From Petunia secreta (taxonomy: Eukaryota; Streptophyta; Magnoliopsida; Solanales; Solanaceae): a stretch of DNA of 64,000 nt. How positions within the stretch are numbered: the first letter of the stretch is position 1; each line of letters begins with the position of its first letter. The stretch spans positions 33,281,001 to 33,345,000 of the forward strand of contig JARKIP010000017.1 in assembly GCA_029990175.1 (NCBI GenBank). The letters run 5' to 3'. Position numbers and translations under genes: made by a program. The notes under the pieces are model-generated. The model had not been told where the DNA came from and made no database searches. It saw nothing but the letters and a program-made list of their open reading frames with translations. Below, one piece after another: positions 10,446 through 22,699 of the stretch.

Positions 10446-12130
10446 CCATTGTGGATGTTTATATGTATTATCTGAAAAAAGGTGTATGTATCATCCTTTT
10501 GACGGTCAATTGAAATATGCCATCACTTTGATCGTTGGTTTATGCAAGCGTGCAATGCTTTTAAGGAGAATGAGAGAATCTGTAAAAGTTACGGTTTTTT
10601 AGGGTTTGTAGATAACGTGAATGGAGAAAAGGAAGAGGAGGGACTAGGCGGGTCGTTTTATTAGTTGCTAGGGGTATTTTTATCCGAAAAATATTTCATT
10701 AAACTAATGGAGGGTATTTATGCTAAACCACTATTAGCAAGGGCATTTTTGCAAATCAATGGCTCCCGTGTTATATTTCTGCAAATCAGCCCTCTTTGTC
10801 GTTGGTCCAATTGTTTAGTTTTAAGGTATTTATACATATATACAACTTTGGTGGTTTATACTACATAAAATAGCAACAAAAATACAAATTAAATAATATA
10901 GAATTATTTTATCTATACATTTTCTATTAGGTTGTATCTGTCCGTACAGATATCAATCTTTATGTCGATTCGACACAATAGATACACTGTACATATAATG
11001 CATGTAAAGTATATATATATATATATATAAAAGATTGATCAAAAATAAATAAAATGATACACTAAATACAAAAATATATGATGTAGATACATTAATACAA
11101 GAAGAAGAAACAAGAAATAAAATTAAATACTACACTATTAGTTATAATCTAGAAATAGTGTAAATACACAAAAATAAGAAGACGGAGAAAAATAATCAAA
11201 CGTATAAATGAATATAAAAATGATACACTAGATACAAAATTGATACAATAGATATGGTGGAGATGCAGTGCAGATAAACTGCATACACATTAAGATTTAA
11301 TAAAATAAAATAAAATGTAAACAACATATCTAGCTGTAAAAACACTAGATTTGACCGAAAAAACATTAGTTCTAGTCGGAAAAAACCAAATCCAAATGGA
11401 AAACGCCAAAATAGTGAAACAACGACATCTTTTTCTATACCAAGTTGTGTTGCTTCAAACATACATATTAATCTTCTTCAAGACTAAGGGTTTCTTCTCC
11501 TTTGAAATTATCGGAACTTAAATTAAAAAAAGAAGAAGAAGAAGAAGAAAAAGAAGAAGAAGAGGTAGTAGTGATGGAGCTTTGAGTGGGTTTTTTCCCT
11601 TCGATTTTCACATTAGAGGGAAGGGGCATAGTATAACGGCTGCAGTGGGCAAGCGGTGGGATGAGAAAAATGGAAAGTGGATGCTAGGGTTTTTGTTGTG
11701 CTTCTTACCCTGGGGTTACTTTGTGATATTTCGTAAATAAGAGCATGTTTGGATGGGCTTATTTAAAGTAGCTTATAAGCCACTGTTGAGAAGTTAAAGA
11801 AATTCTAACTTCTATCTTTTAGCTTCTTTTAAGCACAAAAGTGCTTATAAGTTCTTTATTTTTTGAGTTACCAAACACCCATTATATGCTTTTAAGCCAC
11901 TTTTAAGGTTACTCAAATGGGATCTAACTCTCTTTTACTCTATATTTTATAAATAACTCCCCTATTCCTCTATATTGTAGAATTATATAACAATGTCTTT
12001 ATATTATATGATAAAGTGGTTCCTAACTTGTAATTTTGAAAGTCTGACAACATTGTTATAGACTGAACAGGAAACCAATTGTTCTAACATAGTTTAAAGA
12101 CAATACAACACGAATTACTGAGAGGTAGGG
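10446..12130. other. No gene seen; microsatellites and a possible MITE arm
   Basis: AT-rich DNA with (AT)n near 11010-11028 and a GAA-rich tract near 11528-11565. Around 10970-11260 there are several copies of gataca(c/a)tagata-type motifs. At 11745-11925 a stretch (catgtttggatgggcttatt..., then accaaacacccattat) resembles a common plant MITE terminus, but no clean pair of ends was found. Confidence 0.4.
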
Positions 12131-12131
12131 G

Positions 12132-12860
12132 TAGGGGTGGGCACTAAATCGAAAAAATCAAAGTACCTAACATTTTTCGGTTTGATTCGATCTCGTAAAA
12201 TTTTAAAGTTCGGTGTTCGGTTCGGTCTTCGGTTTTGGGTAACTTGATACTTTGGTACCCGAAGTATTGAAGAACTCAACTAGACTTTTTTTTTTTTTTA
12301 ATTGTCATCGAAGTATATATATGAACTAACTTCTAATGCAATTATTCTAATTTATAAGTTACATTGTCCCCTATACAAATAAACAAAAATATGGGATATC
12401 AATATCCATGTTCTTAAAAAAAGGATTAAGTCATTGTGACTAATCTTTAGCCACAATAGGTAGTTCTTTTTGGTTCAATGTTTTAGCTTATTTACTAATT
12501 CTTTATTTCTTTCTTTAAATTTATTTTATTAATCACTATAAGTATTTGTTATTAGTTGTACAAATGAATCAAAATTCAGTACTGATGACAAAGTTTAATT
12601 ATTTTACGTCGCATAAGTTTAGCTTAAGCTTATTAACTTTTAATATTTTATTATTAAGGGTCATAAACCTTCCATTTGTCAGTGCCCGCATATAATTTAA
12701 GGATCAATTTTTTTTTTTGCTAGAAATATTGGTTTAAACCGAAAAACCGAAGTACCGAATTAAATAAATCGAATTGAACCGATGTAAAAAAATATGATTT
12801 TTCTATACTTCCAAAATACCAAATACCGAAGTACCGAACCGAACACCGAACATTTTTTGG
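12132..12860. mobile_element. hAT-like MITE, right terminus lost
   Basis: The left end is taggggtgggcactaaatcg, typical of hAT termini. Both arms are full of ttcggt / accgaa subterminal repeats in opposite orientation (12175-12245 and 12735-12858). The expected right end (tgcccaccccta type) is absent: the arm stops at about 12860. It is related in style to the complete element at 22852. Confidence 0.65.
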
Positions 12861-13183
12861 AAGAATAATTAATCTTTAAATGTTCAAAATGTTATGTTTA
12901 GTTACAAAATCTAACATTTGATTTATATATACAATATAATTGTCTGCATAAAAGTATTCGACTGACCATTCTTTCACCAATGTAATATTGATACTGGATT
13001 TACTTTAAAGGTATTCGCACCCCACATTCTATTCCATATTTAATACAGATTTGTTTATCAGAATTAATAAATATAAGATTGATTTTCCATATTAAACACT
13101 GAAATCAATTCTTGTATTAGTGATACTGGTATTATAATTATGCAGTATTTTAAATAAAAAGATTAAACACTATAAAAGTAGTA

Positions 13184-13470
13184 CTCCCTGTGGTCCAATA
13201 TATGTTGTATTTTCCTTCGTAGTTTATTTGACAAAATATCCGATACTTCTACATTTAGCAATACGTTTTCATTTCTAGTGTTTCTATTTTACGCTTATAA
13301 ATACGTCGTTCTAGGACATAACATGACATATATAAAAGTAAAAGACTCGAGTGGTATTTTTAATATGTTATAGTATGTATGTTTAGTTTAAAATTTTGAG
13401 ATGCGAAAGTTTTATTTATTCTTAAATCTTATTAAGTCTGATCGAGACACATAAAAGTGAACAAAAAGAG
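13184..13470. mobile_element. Degenerate Stowaway-like MITE
   Basis: The left end ctccctgtggtccaatat and the right end aagtgaacaaaaagag are weakly inverted and flanked by TA (13182-13183, 13471-13472). A similar size class (287 bp) to the other Stowaways. Confidence 0.5.
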
Positions 13471-14648
13471 TATAAATGGTTAAATAAACATTAATTTTTC
13501 TTATAACCAAATTAAGCCACCCTTACTTATGCTTTTCCTATACTTTGGTTGGAGATGGAGAAAACCACGAACGTTTGGGAGAGAAAAAACCAGTGCGAAA
13601 ATGTCGGGATATATGGAAGGTTGGAATGGGCGATCATGGTTTTGCCCATAAACAGTCGTATATTTGTTAGAATGGAATGGAATGGAATGGAATCTCAATT
13701 CTCATGGTCATGTCTCGTAGTCTCGTCAACAACAATTTTTGTATTTCTTATTCGGTATTAAGAATTCGTTTTAGATTTGGTTAAGGTATATTCGTCTTGA
13801 AAAATTCTATCATATATGGGTGAAACGTTTCTTTTTAAAGATGACCTATTTCCTAAAATTCAAATATATAGTCTTTATTTAAACATGAATAAGTACTTAC
13901 CACTATACCATATGATATGATGCTAAGATTAAAATATTTCATAAGTTTCTATCTTACTTTATTCTAAAAATCTAAGCCTGTGTTCACGTCACTCTCGAAG
14001 GGACGTAGAACTGCTGTCACTATAACCCTACAATTATTTGGCATCACCATTTCAATGCAAACAGATACCCCAACTGATATTTCTATGTCTATATCCCTCC
14101 AACCCCACGTACCTTTCTTTGCTTGGGCAAAATTTTAGCTGCGAACGACATATTTTGATAACAGTTTAAGTTATATAAATTGAGTTGTCGGTTCAGGGGT
14201 AAATAATTCTACATCATAGTTTCATTATTTATCTGTTGTAGGAAGTAATTATTTTCTTTTAAGATTACCAAAATCTCTTTTCTATGAAGGGTTATGAGTA
14301 TCTCATATGTGTAACTGTTTGAATATTTGTTTCTCAACATTATATTTTTTGTTATTATTGTCAAAAGTACACCGAAATCAAATCTAAAGCACCATCGATG
14401 TTATTGCTGGTTATGCTTTATAATTCTTATACCATACCATGCAGATTCTATAAAACCTAGGCAATTGTTTTATGTAGTTATGCTTTTTGATCAGTCCAAA
14501 TTTTCTAAAAGTCAATTTTAACACGTTCTATTGCGGATTATATCCGTCAAATTGGAACTAAATGACACATTTCGACAGTTGTTACGCCTATTTCTTTATC
14601 AACACTAGCCTTAGTCAGTGTTGCTTCATAAATCATAACTAATAAATG
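13471..14648. other. No gene seen
   Basis: AT-rich DNA with a short GGAAT run (about 13670-13692). Frames at 13549-13761 and 14327-14521 show no recognisable domain. Confidence 0.45.
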
Positions 14649-14657
14649 ATTAAGTAA

Positions 14658-15339
14658 GGGCTAAATTATACAAATATACCGACATAATAGCAGGTTTACA
14701 ATAAAATAGCAACATTATGTTACTTTTCAAGAATAGCAATACTTTCTTAACATTATATATATAAGTTATTAAAAAAAAATATTTATTTAATAAAATTGAA
14801 GATACACCATGCACCAAAATCGCCCATAATTATAGGCATGTCTTTTCATCTGTTCCTACTTTTTTGGAATTACAACTACCTAATTACTAATTCTATTGTA
14901 TCTCATTTGTATGTCTATCGTATGATGTATGTGTATAGTATGGCTATTGTATGGCTATTGTATCTGTATTGTATGGCTATTGTTAGTCTTTTGTATGTCT
15001 ATCGTATGGCTATTGTATGTGTATTGTATGGCTATTATATGTGTATTGTATGGCTATTGTTTTTTACGTATGCCTATTGTCAATTTTTAATAGATGGTTT
15101 TGAGGGGAGAGAGAAAATGGGTCTTAAATATAAAAAGATTTAAACCTATCTAAACATGATTTGGGTGCATAGATATACGATTAGATTTTTTTTTTTTAAT
15201 TATATTTCTTTTCTTTTTAAATATATTATGCTATTTTTTGTAGCAAACAACAAAAATATTGCTATTTTTTGTAAGTTTTGAAAATATTTATATATTTTGT
15301 AACAAAAGTAGATAAAGTTATACTCTGTGTAATTTATTC
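14658..15339. mobile_element. Degenerate MULE-like element with internal minisatellite
   Basis: The ends gggctaaattatacaaatat and (inverted) gaataaattacacagagtat are related, and inner inverted blocks with aaaatagcaac / ttgctatttttt occur on each side. The element is flanked by attaagtaa (14649-14657) and attaagtta (15340-15348), a 9-bp duplication with one mismatch. The interior holds the tgtatggctattg minisatellite. There is no transposase. Confidence 0.6.
14895..15080. repeat. Minisatellite of tgtatggctattg-type units
   Basis: Around ten imperfect 10-16-bp units alternate tgtatggctattg with tgtatgtgtattg and tgtatgtctatcg. The open frame 14796-15143 over it is a by-product. Confidence 0.75.
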
Positions 15340-15348
15340 ATTAAGTTA

Positions 15349-16551
15349 TACTTATCTATTGATCAATAAATTATTAAGAATAACAGCTAGAACCTGTCTC
15401 CTTCTAAATATTGGTGGCCGACTTTCTGCATTACAGCTTGGAAAGAAATTCTTGCAGTTTTGTCTCATGAATAATAGACAGACAGTCTTCAACCCTAATT
15501 GAAAATGAATAGTATATATAAATTGTAAAATTCTATAATGATTTCTCTATTGATAACTTTGGGTATACTTGGAGATTTGACTGCTTAGCTAAAGTATGGT
15601 CGAATAATCCTTAGCCATTTTGCTTTGAGAGCTATTTTCACGTGATGTTGGCCTTGATTCCCTTCTTGGTCAGTGTGTTTTTAACATATCGGATGAGCCT
15701 TTGTCTTTTCTTTAGCTTAGAAGATAGACATAAATCATACTTTTAATATATTATATATATAGTAGATATACACCCTAACAAAGAACACTAAGAGGAGAAT
15801 TTGTACATGAGCTATAATAATTTTCTATACATCAATCATCTAAATTAATGCGCTCTATCATGTAAAGAACTTAGTAAAAATGAACATGGTCTTGCTGATA
15901 TAATTTTCTACCAAGTAATTTTTAGATATTCAGAATAACTTTTTACATATAATTTACTTCCATTAGAATAAAAAACTTAGGTTATGTAGTTTTTCATTAA
16001 GAAGATAAATTCGAAATTAAGCACATGGATTTAACATCTTTAACGTGATACAAAAGAGTAATGACTTGGATTTGATCTTATATTACGAGTGTCTAAACCT
16101 TATACTACAAAATAAGGTGTATGGAATAGTTTGGCTTATCTAAATTTCTGTCTACTTGAAACCTAGTGGTTTTTTTGACATTAGCAATGTTAATGAATTT
16201 CTCAAATTGGGTGATCGTAAAGCCCCGCTAAACCCCAAACCCAAATAATCGAAGGTGAGCAATTGGAACTTGGAATTGAGCCATACTTGCAGAGATTGGA
16301 TTCAAGATTATGAGTTTATGGATTCTAAATAATTATTGTTCTTGCTTACTGATTCTAAATAGATTATTCACACAAATTAAATGGATTTATTAACACAAAT
16401 GCATCTTCAAAACTAACAATTTTTCTTTGAGAGCAGGAACATTAAGACCCGTATTAGAAGATAAAGCACCTTAGCCAGTCAATTTTCAGGATTCTCATCG
16501 TTTGGATTTGAATGATATTTGGGATAAAACTTGATGCTTTTCCACTTTGCC
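15349..16551. other. No gene seen
   Basis: AT-rich intergenic DNA. Only a short frame at 15278-15502 with no recognisable feature. Confidence 0.5.
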
Positions 16552-16978
16552 GAAAGGCAGCATTTCTATTTCCCATAACTTTTGCAAATTATGGAGCATA
16601 CCTGTTTCATTTCTTTTTCGCTTTATCAGAACGTTTTCTAAAGTTCTATATTTTATGATTTGTAGATATTGCCAATTTTGGGGGTTCACTTTCCTTTGTA
16701 GCCAAGTCTATTCCTTTGTAGAAGAATTCGGAGAAATAAGCTTATTTGATAATGAGATTATTTCGGATGGGTTCTTACTTTTGGTTGGAGCACCATGCAC
16801 GATTGCATTGCAAACTGCTTCTTCATGATTTAAAGCATCATGCTTTATCATGGTTTATTGACAAAAGGCGGTATTTCTATTCCCTATAATTCTTGCAAAT
16901 TGTTAAACGTATCTGTTTCATTTCTAGTTCGCTTTATGAGAATACTTACTAAAACTCAATTGTTATGATTTGCATATG
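16552..16978. repeat. Imperfect direct duplication of ~115 bp
   Basis: 16552-16670 and 16864-16978 share gaaaggc.g.atttctatt, gcaaatt.tt and tctgtttcatttct..ttcgctttat. They are about 312 bp apart, with roughly 75-80% identity by eye. The function is unknown. 16979-17339 holds nothing recognisable. Confidence 0.6.
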
Positions 16979-17339
16979 AGATTTACTGAGTTTTGCCCAA
17001 ATCCGTAAGCGTGCTGCTAAATCCGCCCTGCTTCCTAAAAATTCAATAAACCTCAAAGCTATTATAGTCTTAGACCAAAACTCATGGACAATATGAATAA
17101 TTAAATTATAATCTAAAACAAGTTGGAGTTAATTATATGAGTTAATATTGCAAGATATTATTCCATATTAACTCAGCTCTTTATACAAAATAAAGTGCAT
17201 ATAAAACAATCTAAATACTCATTATATTTTCTACTGATGTTGATAGCTAAACTACTCTTAAAAAAGCATTAAATATAAAGTAAAATTAATAAGAGGTCTA
17301 AAACGTATTCTTAACCAAAAGAAGTTTTACAAAATTCTA

Positions 17340-17488
17340 AGGACGTTACGCGAACTAGTGTTCACAAACATAATGTATGAACATTATGAAAGAGTTCCGT
17401 GGACGGATATCCTAGTATTATAGATGGTTGTCTATTTGAATTTTCACCTTCATGGTGACGGTTTGATTCTCAAATTCTACCGATATTG
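17340..17488. repeat. Left flank of element A, homologous to its right flank
   Basis: This stretch (ctagtgttca..., cctagtattatagatggttg, caccttcatggtgacggttt) is related to 34470-34606 and 37203-37335, which lie downstream of the 3' LTR copies. It contains a SINE-like hairpin (cacc-ttca-tggtg) followed by a B-box-like ggtttgattctc. At about 140 bp it is far too long for a target duplication. Confidence 0.55.
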
Positions 17489-19256
17489 TGTGGGTATAAA
17501 ATATGCCACATGTAAATAGTATATATTGGAAGGCCAGTGGTCAGTAAAAGACAAGCCCAGGGACAACGGGGGCAGTGAATTAAAAGGAGTACACGTGAGC
17601 TTCTGATATTTGGCAATATATGCCTATATTTTCTTAACATTTTCTTGTATTTGAAGTACTTTACTCGTTCCTTTCAGGTTATACATATGATTTTTGCACT
17701 CATTTTTCGTAATATTGCTTGTAGGGCGTGAATGAGTGTAAAAGGAGTGAAGATGAATACAATCGAGCAAAGAGTTGATGGAATTAGCAAAAGGTGGGCT
17801 ATGTTATTAGAAGGCAAGGCTATGGTGCAAGCTGTAGATCTGTCACAACATCAGACTATGGAAGGCCGTCTTCCATGCGACGCCTTTAGTACAACCTACA
17901 CCATCAAGATGATATTTGGTATGCGACAGCCAGAGAATAGCTTGAAGCTCGGCGAACCCAACTTTTCCAACTTAATTTAGGAGTTGATTTAACTTAGCTT
18001 AGTATTTTGTAAACACTATAAATACTTTATATTCTCGTTTTTTAGTGAGGAAGTCAGTTTTGGAGCACAGTTTTGTCAGAGAATACATTAAATCAAGGGT
18101 TTAATTCTTTTACATCATCTATTACAATATTTCATATTTCTTCCAGAATTCTTGTTTTGTTATTATGAATATGCGTAGCTAAACATACTATTCTAGGGTT
18201 AGAGCAAATACATGAAGATTGATGTTTGAAAGTTGATTTTACCTATTGATTTACCGTTACATATTGTTTATTCTTTCTTGAGCCTAATTGTTTGATTATT
18301 GAGGCCTGATAATTGAACACTATTTACGGTTTATAAGTTGAACTTGACAGAGGGAACTTGTGAACGCACATAAGAAAGAATAGGGCTTGATTGTGAACTT
18401 GGGCATCAGAAAAACTATTTGCGGGTAGGATAGACATATACATATTCGCCTTGGTTAGCTAAATACTGAGTTCTTTAATGCATGCATGTGATTTAATTCC
18501 ATAGAAATATAGGCATTAGAGTAGCTTGCATAGAGTCGTGAAGAATCGAAAGGTTTTCACGAATATATTTAACCTGTTAGTTAGCAATCTAGGAAATCAA
18601 GAAGTAGAATCAACTGGAAAACTCAATTGGATTGTTTGCAGCTCTAACTCACGACGTTTCTTTCATATTGATAACAACTCACAAAATTCTCTCGAATTGT
18701 GATTTCAATTACTTGTTTTTAATTATTATTCGCTTTAGTTAGTAAAAACCACAATCATCGAAAGAGATCCCTGAATAGTTAATAGAAATTGTTTGCTAGA
18801 ATACAGTTACTAACTCTAGTCCTTATGGGAACGATACTCAACTTATCACTTTATTACTTGTCGACCATGTATACTTGCGTGTGCGTTTGGGAGCAACAAC
18901 TTCATCAGCCATGGTTGCACAAATCACGCGTACGCAGGGCCAACAGACGTGATATTAGAGCCTTACCTCCTTAAGCTTAATATAATTTCCATCTAGGGTA
19001 CAAATTGGAAACCGCCTTATGCAACAGGCCTTGTGCCTCGCGAAAAGAGTTATGCAAGAAAAGACATTGGGGTAAAGACCAGTCTATAAATATTTCAATC
19101 ACCCCATTGAATTTCTCACGCCAGAATTCACCTAGAATCTTACAATTTTTCTCTAATATACAAGATATATAATGCTAACCATACATTGCCTTCTATGATA
19201 TTTCATTATTATCTGTGACCATGTATTTCCCAACGATCAAGATTTTGGTACAAACA
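17489..19256 (+). repeat. 5' LTR of element A, interrupted by a solo LTR
   Basis: Starts tgtgggtataaaatatgcca and ends ...ggtacaaaca. With the inserted solo LTR removed it is about 463 bp and aligns to 34027-34457 and 36707-37189 (shared: gcagggccaac, cgaaaagagt, tctcacgccagaattc-like). A TATA box (tctataaata) lies at about 19083-19092. The LTR is followed at about 19258 by tttggtgtccagtgtaggg, the position and style of a primer-binding site. Confidence 0.75.
17596..18895 (+). mobile_element. Solo LTR of another Ty3/gypsy family inserted in the 5' LTR of element A
   Basis: Absent from the two paralogous LTR copies, which run straight through gagtacacatcatcttcatt. It ends with the phrase ttgcgtgtgcgtttgggagca, the familiar LTR 3' end of Athila/Tat-type gypsy elements, but is followed directly by LTR-A sequence rather than by a primer-binding site and gag. 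A TATA motif (ctataaatac) is near 18017. Flanking pentamers (acacg / acaac) match only in part. The frame 17732-17980 within it is not considered a gene. Confidence 0.7.
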
Positions 19257-19315
19257 GTTTGGTGTCCAGTGTAGGGCCAGACAATTCTTTGTTATTTTGA
19301 AGAAGCGTATCGATC

Positions 19316-20778
19316 ATGTCACAACACGACGACAAAGTCCAGCCTAAAGGTGCCTTGGGTTCAGGAGAGGTGGACAAAGACCTCAACAGAAAGGAAGCAG
19401 ATCCAAACCAGGAAGCAATGAATCTGAAGGCAGATGATGACCAAGACGATTCTGAGTCCCAGTCTCAAGAAACGAGGCCATACTTTGAGGAAGGGCAAAG
19501 CCAGAACAAGAGACGGATTGAAAAGAGCATTAAAAAGCTCGTTGATGCACAATAGCAACATTCAATATCTATGGGTAATACATTTTCTAAATGATTGGAG
19601 GAAGCATTTGGAATGACAACGTCACCGCAAATCCCCGCAAGGATCAAGGACAACAGAAAACATACTGGATTTCGTGGTACGACGAGTTAAGCTCAATGCG
19701 ACATTAGGAAGTTCAGACACCGTCAATGCCACAACAATATTAAGGACCACTTTCGAAGAAGATGTACCATGTTAGCTCAAAGACCAGTGCGACCGGATGA
19801 ATCAGATACCAGCGGCTTCCCCCGTACTGAAAAATATCGACGAGGACAAATTCATTCAAATTCCCTACAATCTAACTGTCGCGCGACTTTTGGTCCCAAA
19901 GAAATTTCACATGCCTGAAATACCCTGGTATGATGGCACCACAAACCCGAGTGATCTTGTAGCTGCCTACGTGACATTAGCGAAGAGAAACGACCTAAAA
20001 AGGGAGGAAATCCACTCCGTGTTGGTAAACAAATATGGTGCCACCCTGACTGAAAGAGCCTTGATGTGGTACACTCAACTACTCGAAGGGTTAATTGATT
20101 CGTTTGTTCAGATGCAAGCCCTGTTCGTGAAGGCACACTCCGATACCCAAAAGCAAGATAATAGAATGGAATATATTTTCGAGATCAAGCAGGACAAAGA
20201 AGATATACTGAAGGATTATTTAGACTTCATAAGGAATCATGACGCTTCTGTCCGTGCAGGAAAATATAACAAAACTGTGGCTTTTGCCAAGAGCTTAAAC
20301 CCCGAAGGTTCTGTAGCCACACGAGCGTTGTAGATGAGCTTACAGGAGCATCCGGCTAAGAAGAAGAATGAGTTATACCATCGCTACTGCCATAAACTCA
20401 AGATCGAGGAAAATTCGTTAAGAATACCTGAAGAGAGAGATGGCAGCAACTACGAACGAGATTCAATGGAGGATGATAATTTTGATGGTCTTAGAATGAG
20501 GGGAGGATAGGATATTGTGAGAACAGGTCAAGGTACATGACATGTATGATGATGCTCGTAGGTCAGGTTCTCGAGGGAATATAGACCTTTTATATTGGCC
20601 CCTAGATACAAGGAATAACTCAGGCAAAAAGTATTCTTTTATTTATTGTGAATTCAACTGTGGCTATGGTCACGACACAACTAATTGCAGAGCCCTCACG
20701 ATCGAGGTAGCTCACCTTCTTAATGAGCCTCAAAGAGCTATTATCCGACAAGGGAAAGCAAACGTATACATGAGATAG
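19316..20778 (+). pseudogene. Element A gag remnant
   Basis: Three blocks remain. 19316-19555 is the acidic/charged N-terminus starting MSQHDDKVQPK. 19797-20333 is the gag core, with PWYDGTTNPSDLVAAYVT and TERALMWYTQL, as in retrotrans_gag domains. 20542-20778 is the zinc-knuckle region, where CEFNCGYGHDTTNC stands for the usual CX2HX4HX4C, so the first His is Asn. Frameshifts and stops separate the blocks. In life gag forms the particle that packages element RNA. Confidence 0.8.
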
Positions 20779-20999
20779 AGAGCACAAACATCTCTTATCC
20801 TTTCTGCCAGAAATCTAGAGGTCGGTCAATTTGATACACGGTGGCCCCGGGGTCGAAAATGAGTAAGATAAAGGTGTGATGATTTTTGAAATCAAGAAAG
20901 AAGGTAAAAAGGCCTAGCATGACTTGATGCTATTTGATGAAGGGGAAAAAAAGGTCTCCTTTTCCCACTCCACGATGATCCCATCGTCACATTGAGGAT

Positions 21000-21270
21000 A
21001 GATGACTCATAGATAAAATGGTTCCTCATAGACGGCGGGAGTATCGTGAATACTACCAGGCGAGAAGTTTTGCAAGCCATGCAACTATCGGACAAGATAG
21101 GCCTGAGCTCATACACGCTGACCAGTTTAGAAAACTCTAGCAAGCGGTCAGTCGACGAATTCTTTATACGAAATCTTTCATATAACACCATAACAGGGAG
21201 GCCTTGGATATATGAGATGGAAGCAGTATCCTCGACACTCCATCAAGTGGTTAAATATCTGACTAAATAG
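21000..21270 (+). pseudogene. Element A protease remnant
   Basis: Retropepsin-like core: FLIDGGSIVN stands where D(T/S)G is expected, followed by QAMQLSDKIGLSS and ITGRPWIYEMEAVSSTLHQ (the ILGRPW...STLHQ motif of Tat proteases). A stop precedes the active site. Confidence 0.75.
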
Positions 21271-21490
21271 AGGATAAAGAGATTTAGAGGAGCAGAGATT
21301 GTTAAGAAGCTGCTATAAGACTACTATCTCAGACGCGGATAAGATAGAAGCTAAAAGTCGACAACAACAATTTGGACCATCCTTAGTTTTTGTTATCGCC
21401 ATTGATCCTGAAGAGCTGTAAGGGGCGGGCCCCCACGATGCACCAGATGTCAACCGTGATCCAGGTTAGAAGGAGGTCTCATGAGCTACA

Positions 21491-22183
21491 ATGAATGAGT
21501 TGGATCTGCTAATTTTGACAAGAACACACTCGAGAAGAAATTTTACATATATTCAAAAATGGCAGCCGAAGCCCGAGGTGATTTCGCTAATCTCATCCGT
21601 TCCTGGGGCAATCAATTTCACATGGACTCACATGGATATGCCAGGAATTCCTACCCAAGTGATCACATATAGGCTGAATGTAGGCCCGTCCTTCAATGCA
21701 GTCAAACAGAAGAAAGGGCCAATAAATCACGAAAAAAATCAAGTAGTCCACGAAGAAGTTGAAAAGTTGTTGAACAATGGGTCTATTCGAATCCTCTATT
21801 ATATGGACTGGCTCTCTAATGTGGTGGTGGTTCCAAAAAAGAATGAAAAATAGAGAATGTGCACAGACTTTACTGATCTAAACAATGCACGCCAGAAGGA
21901 TTATTTTCCCTTTCCAAATATCCACCAGCTCATTCAATCTACGGTGGGACATAAGATGCTCAGCTTTATAGAAGATTATTTAGAGTATAATAAGATCCTC
22001 ATGGATCTGCACGATCAAGAGAAAACATTGTTTATTAGAAAACAGAGGACTTTCTGCTACCATGTGATGTTATTCGATCTTACTAACGTTGGCGCCACCT
22101 ATTTACAAATGGTCTACTTGATGTTTAAATATCAAATTAGGATGACAATGAAGGTATACATCGATGACTTGTTGGTAAAATAA
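21491..22183 (+). pseudogene. Element A reverse transcriptase remnant
   Basis: Two same-frame pieces (21491-21853, 21857-22183) are separated by a TAG. They contain WLSNVVVVPKKN, CTDFTDLNNA, a decayed HEMLSFLDAYSGYNQI-type block (GHKMLSFIEDYLEYNKILMD) and the intact catalytic box VYIDDLLVK. Downstream, RT thumb sequences continue with frameshifts. Without the stops it would make cDNA from element RNA. Confidence 0.85.
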
Positions 22184-22531
22184 AAACTCGTAAAGGACCA
22201 CATTCAACATCTGAGATATTCTTTGATATATTGGATATGTTCAAAATGAAGCTTAACTCGGAAAATGTGCCTTTAGAGTATATTTAGGGATGTTTCTGGG
22301 TTTCATCGTCTCAAATTGATGAATCGAGCCAATCCTATCAAGATAAAAGCAATCTAGGGAATAATAGAGGTCCTCAAAAGTGAGGCCAAAGTCAAGAAAC
22401 TCAGTATTCGTATTGCTGCGCTGAGTAGGTGTATTTCTCGATTAGTCGAGCATTGCCATCAATTCTTTAATATGTTGAAAAAGAATAAGGGCTTTGGGTA
22501 GACAGTGCGATGCCGACAAACTCTCAGTAGT

Positions 22532-22655
22532 CTGAAGGAATATTTATCGAATCTGTTGTTACTCGCCAAGCCATGCAAAAGGGAACAACTATTCTGAAGG
22601 AATATTTATCGAATCTGCTGTTACTAGCCAAACCATGCAAAGGGGAACAACTATT
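22532..22655 (+). repeat. 62-bp tandem duplication in element A pol
   Basis: Two copies (22532-22593, 22594-22655) of a block starting ctgaaggaatatttatcgaa, with five or so differences. 62 is not a multiple of three, so it also shifts the frame. Confidence 0.85.
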
Positions 22656-22699
22656 GCTATACTTAACGGTGCCTAAAGTAGTCTTAAGTGCCTTACTTA

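Noticed and set aside
9398..10475. Many 60-117-codon open frames on both strands
   Set aside because: They follow from the 120-bp tandem period, which is divisible by three. The translated repeats mirror the DNA repeat and no domain is present.
13669..13694. GGAAT pentamer run resembling satellite DNA
   Set aside because: Only about four units; a plain microsatellite.
16222..16241. Telomere-like ccccgctaaaccccaaaccc
   Set aside because: Too short and not a run of the plant repeat CCCTAAA.
17732..17980. 82-codon frame with protein-like composition
   Set aside because: Lies within the solo LTR and has no recognised domain or element-coding position.
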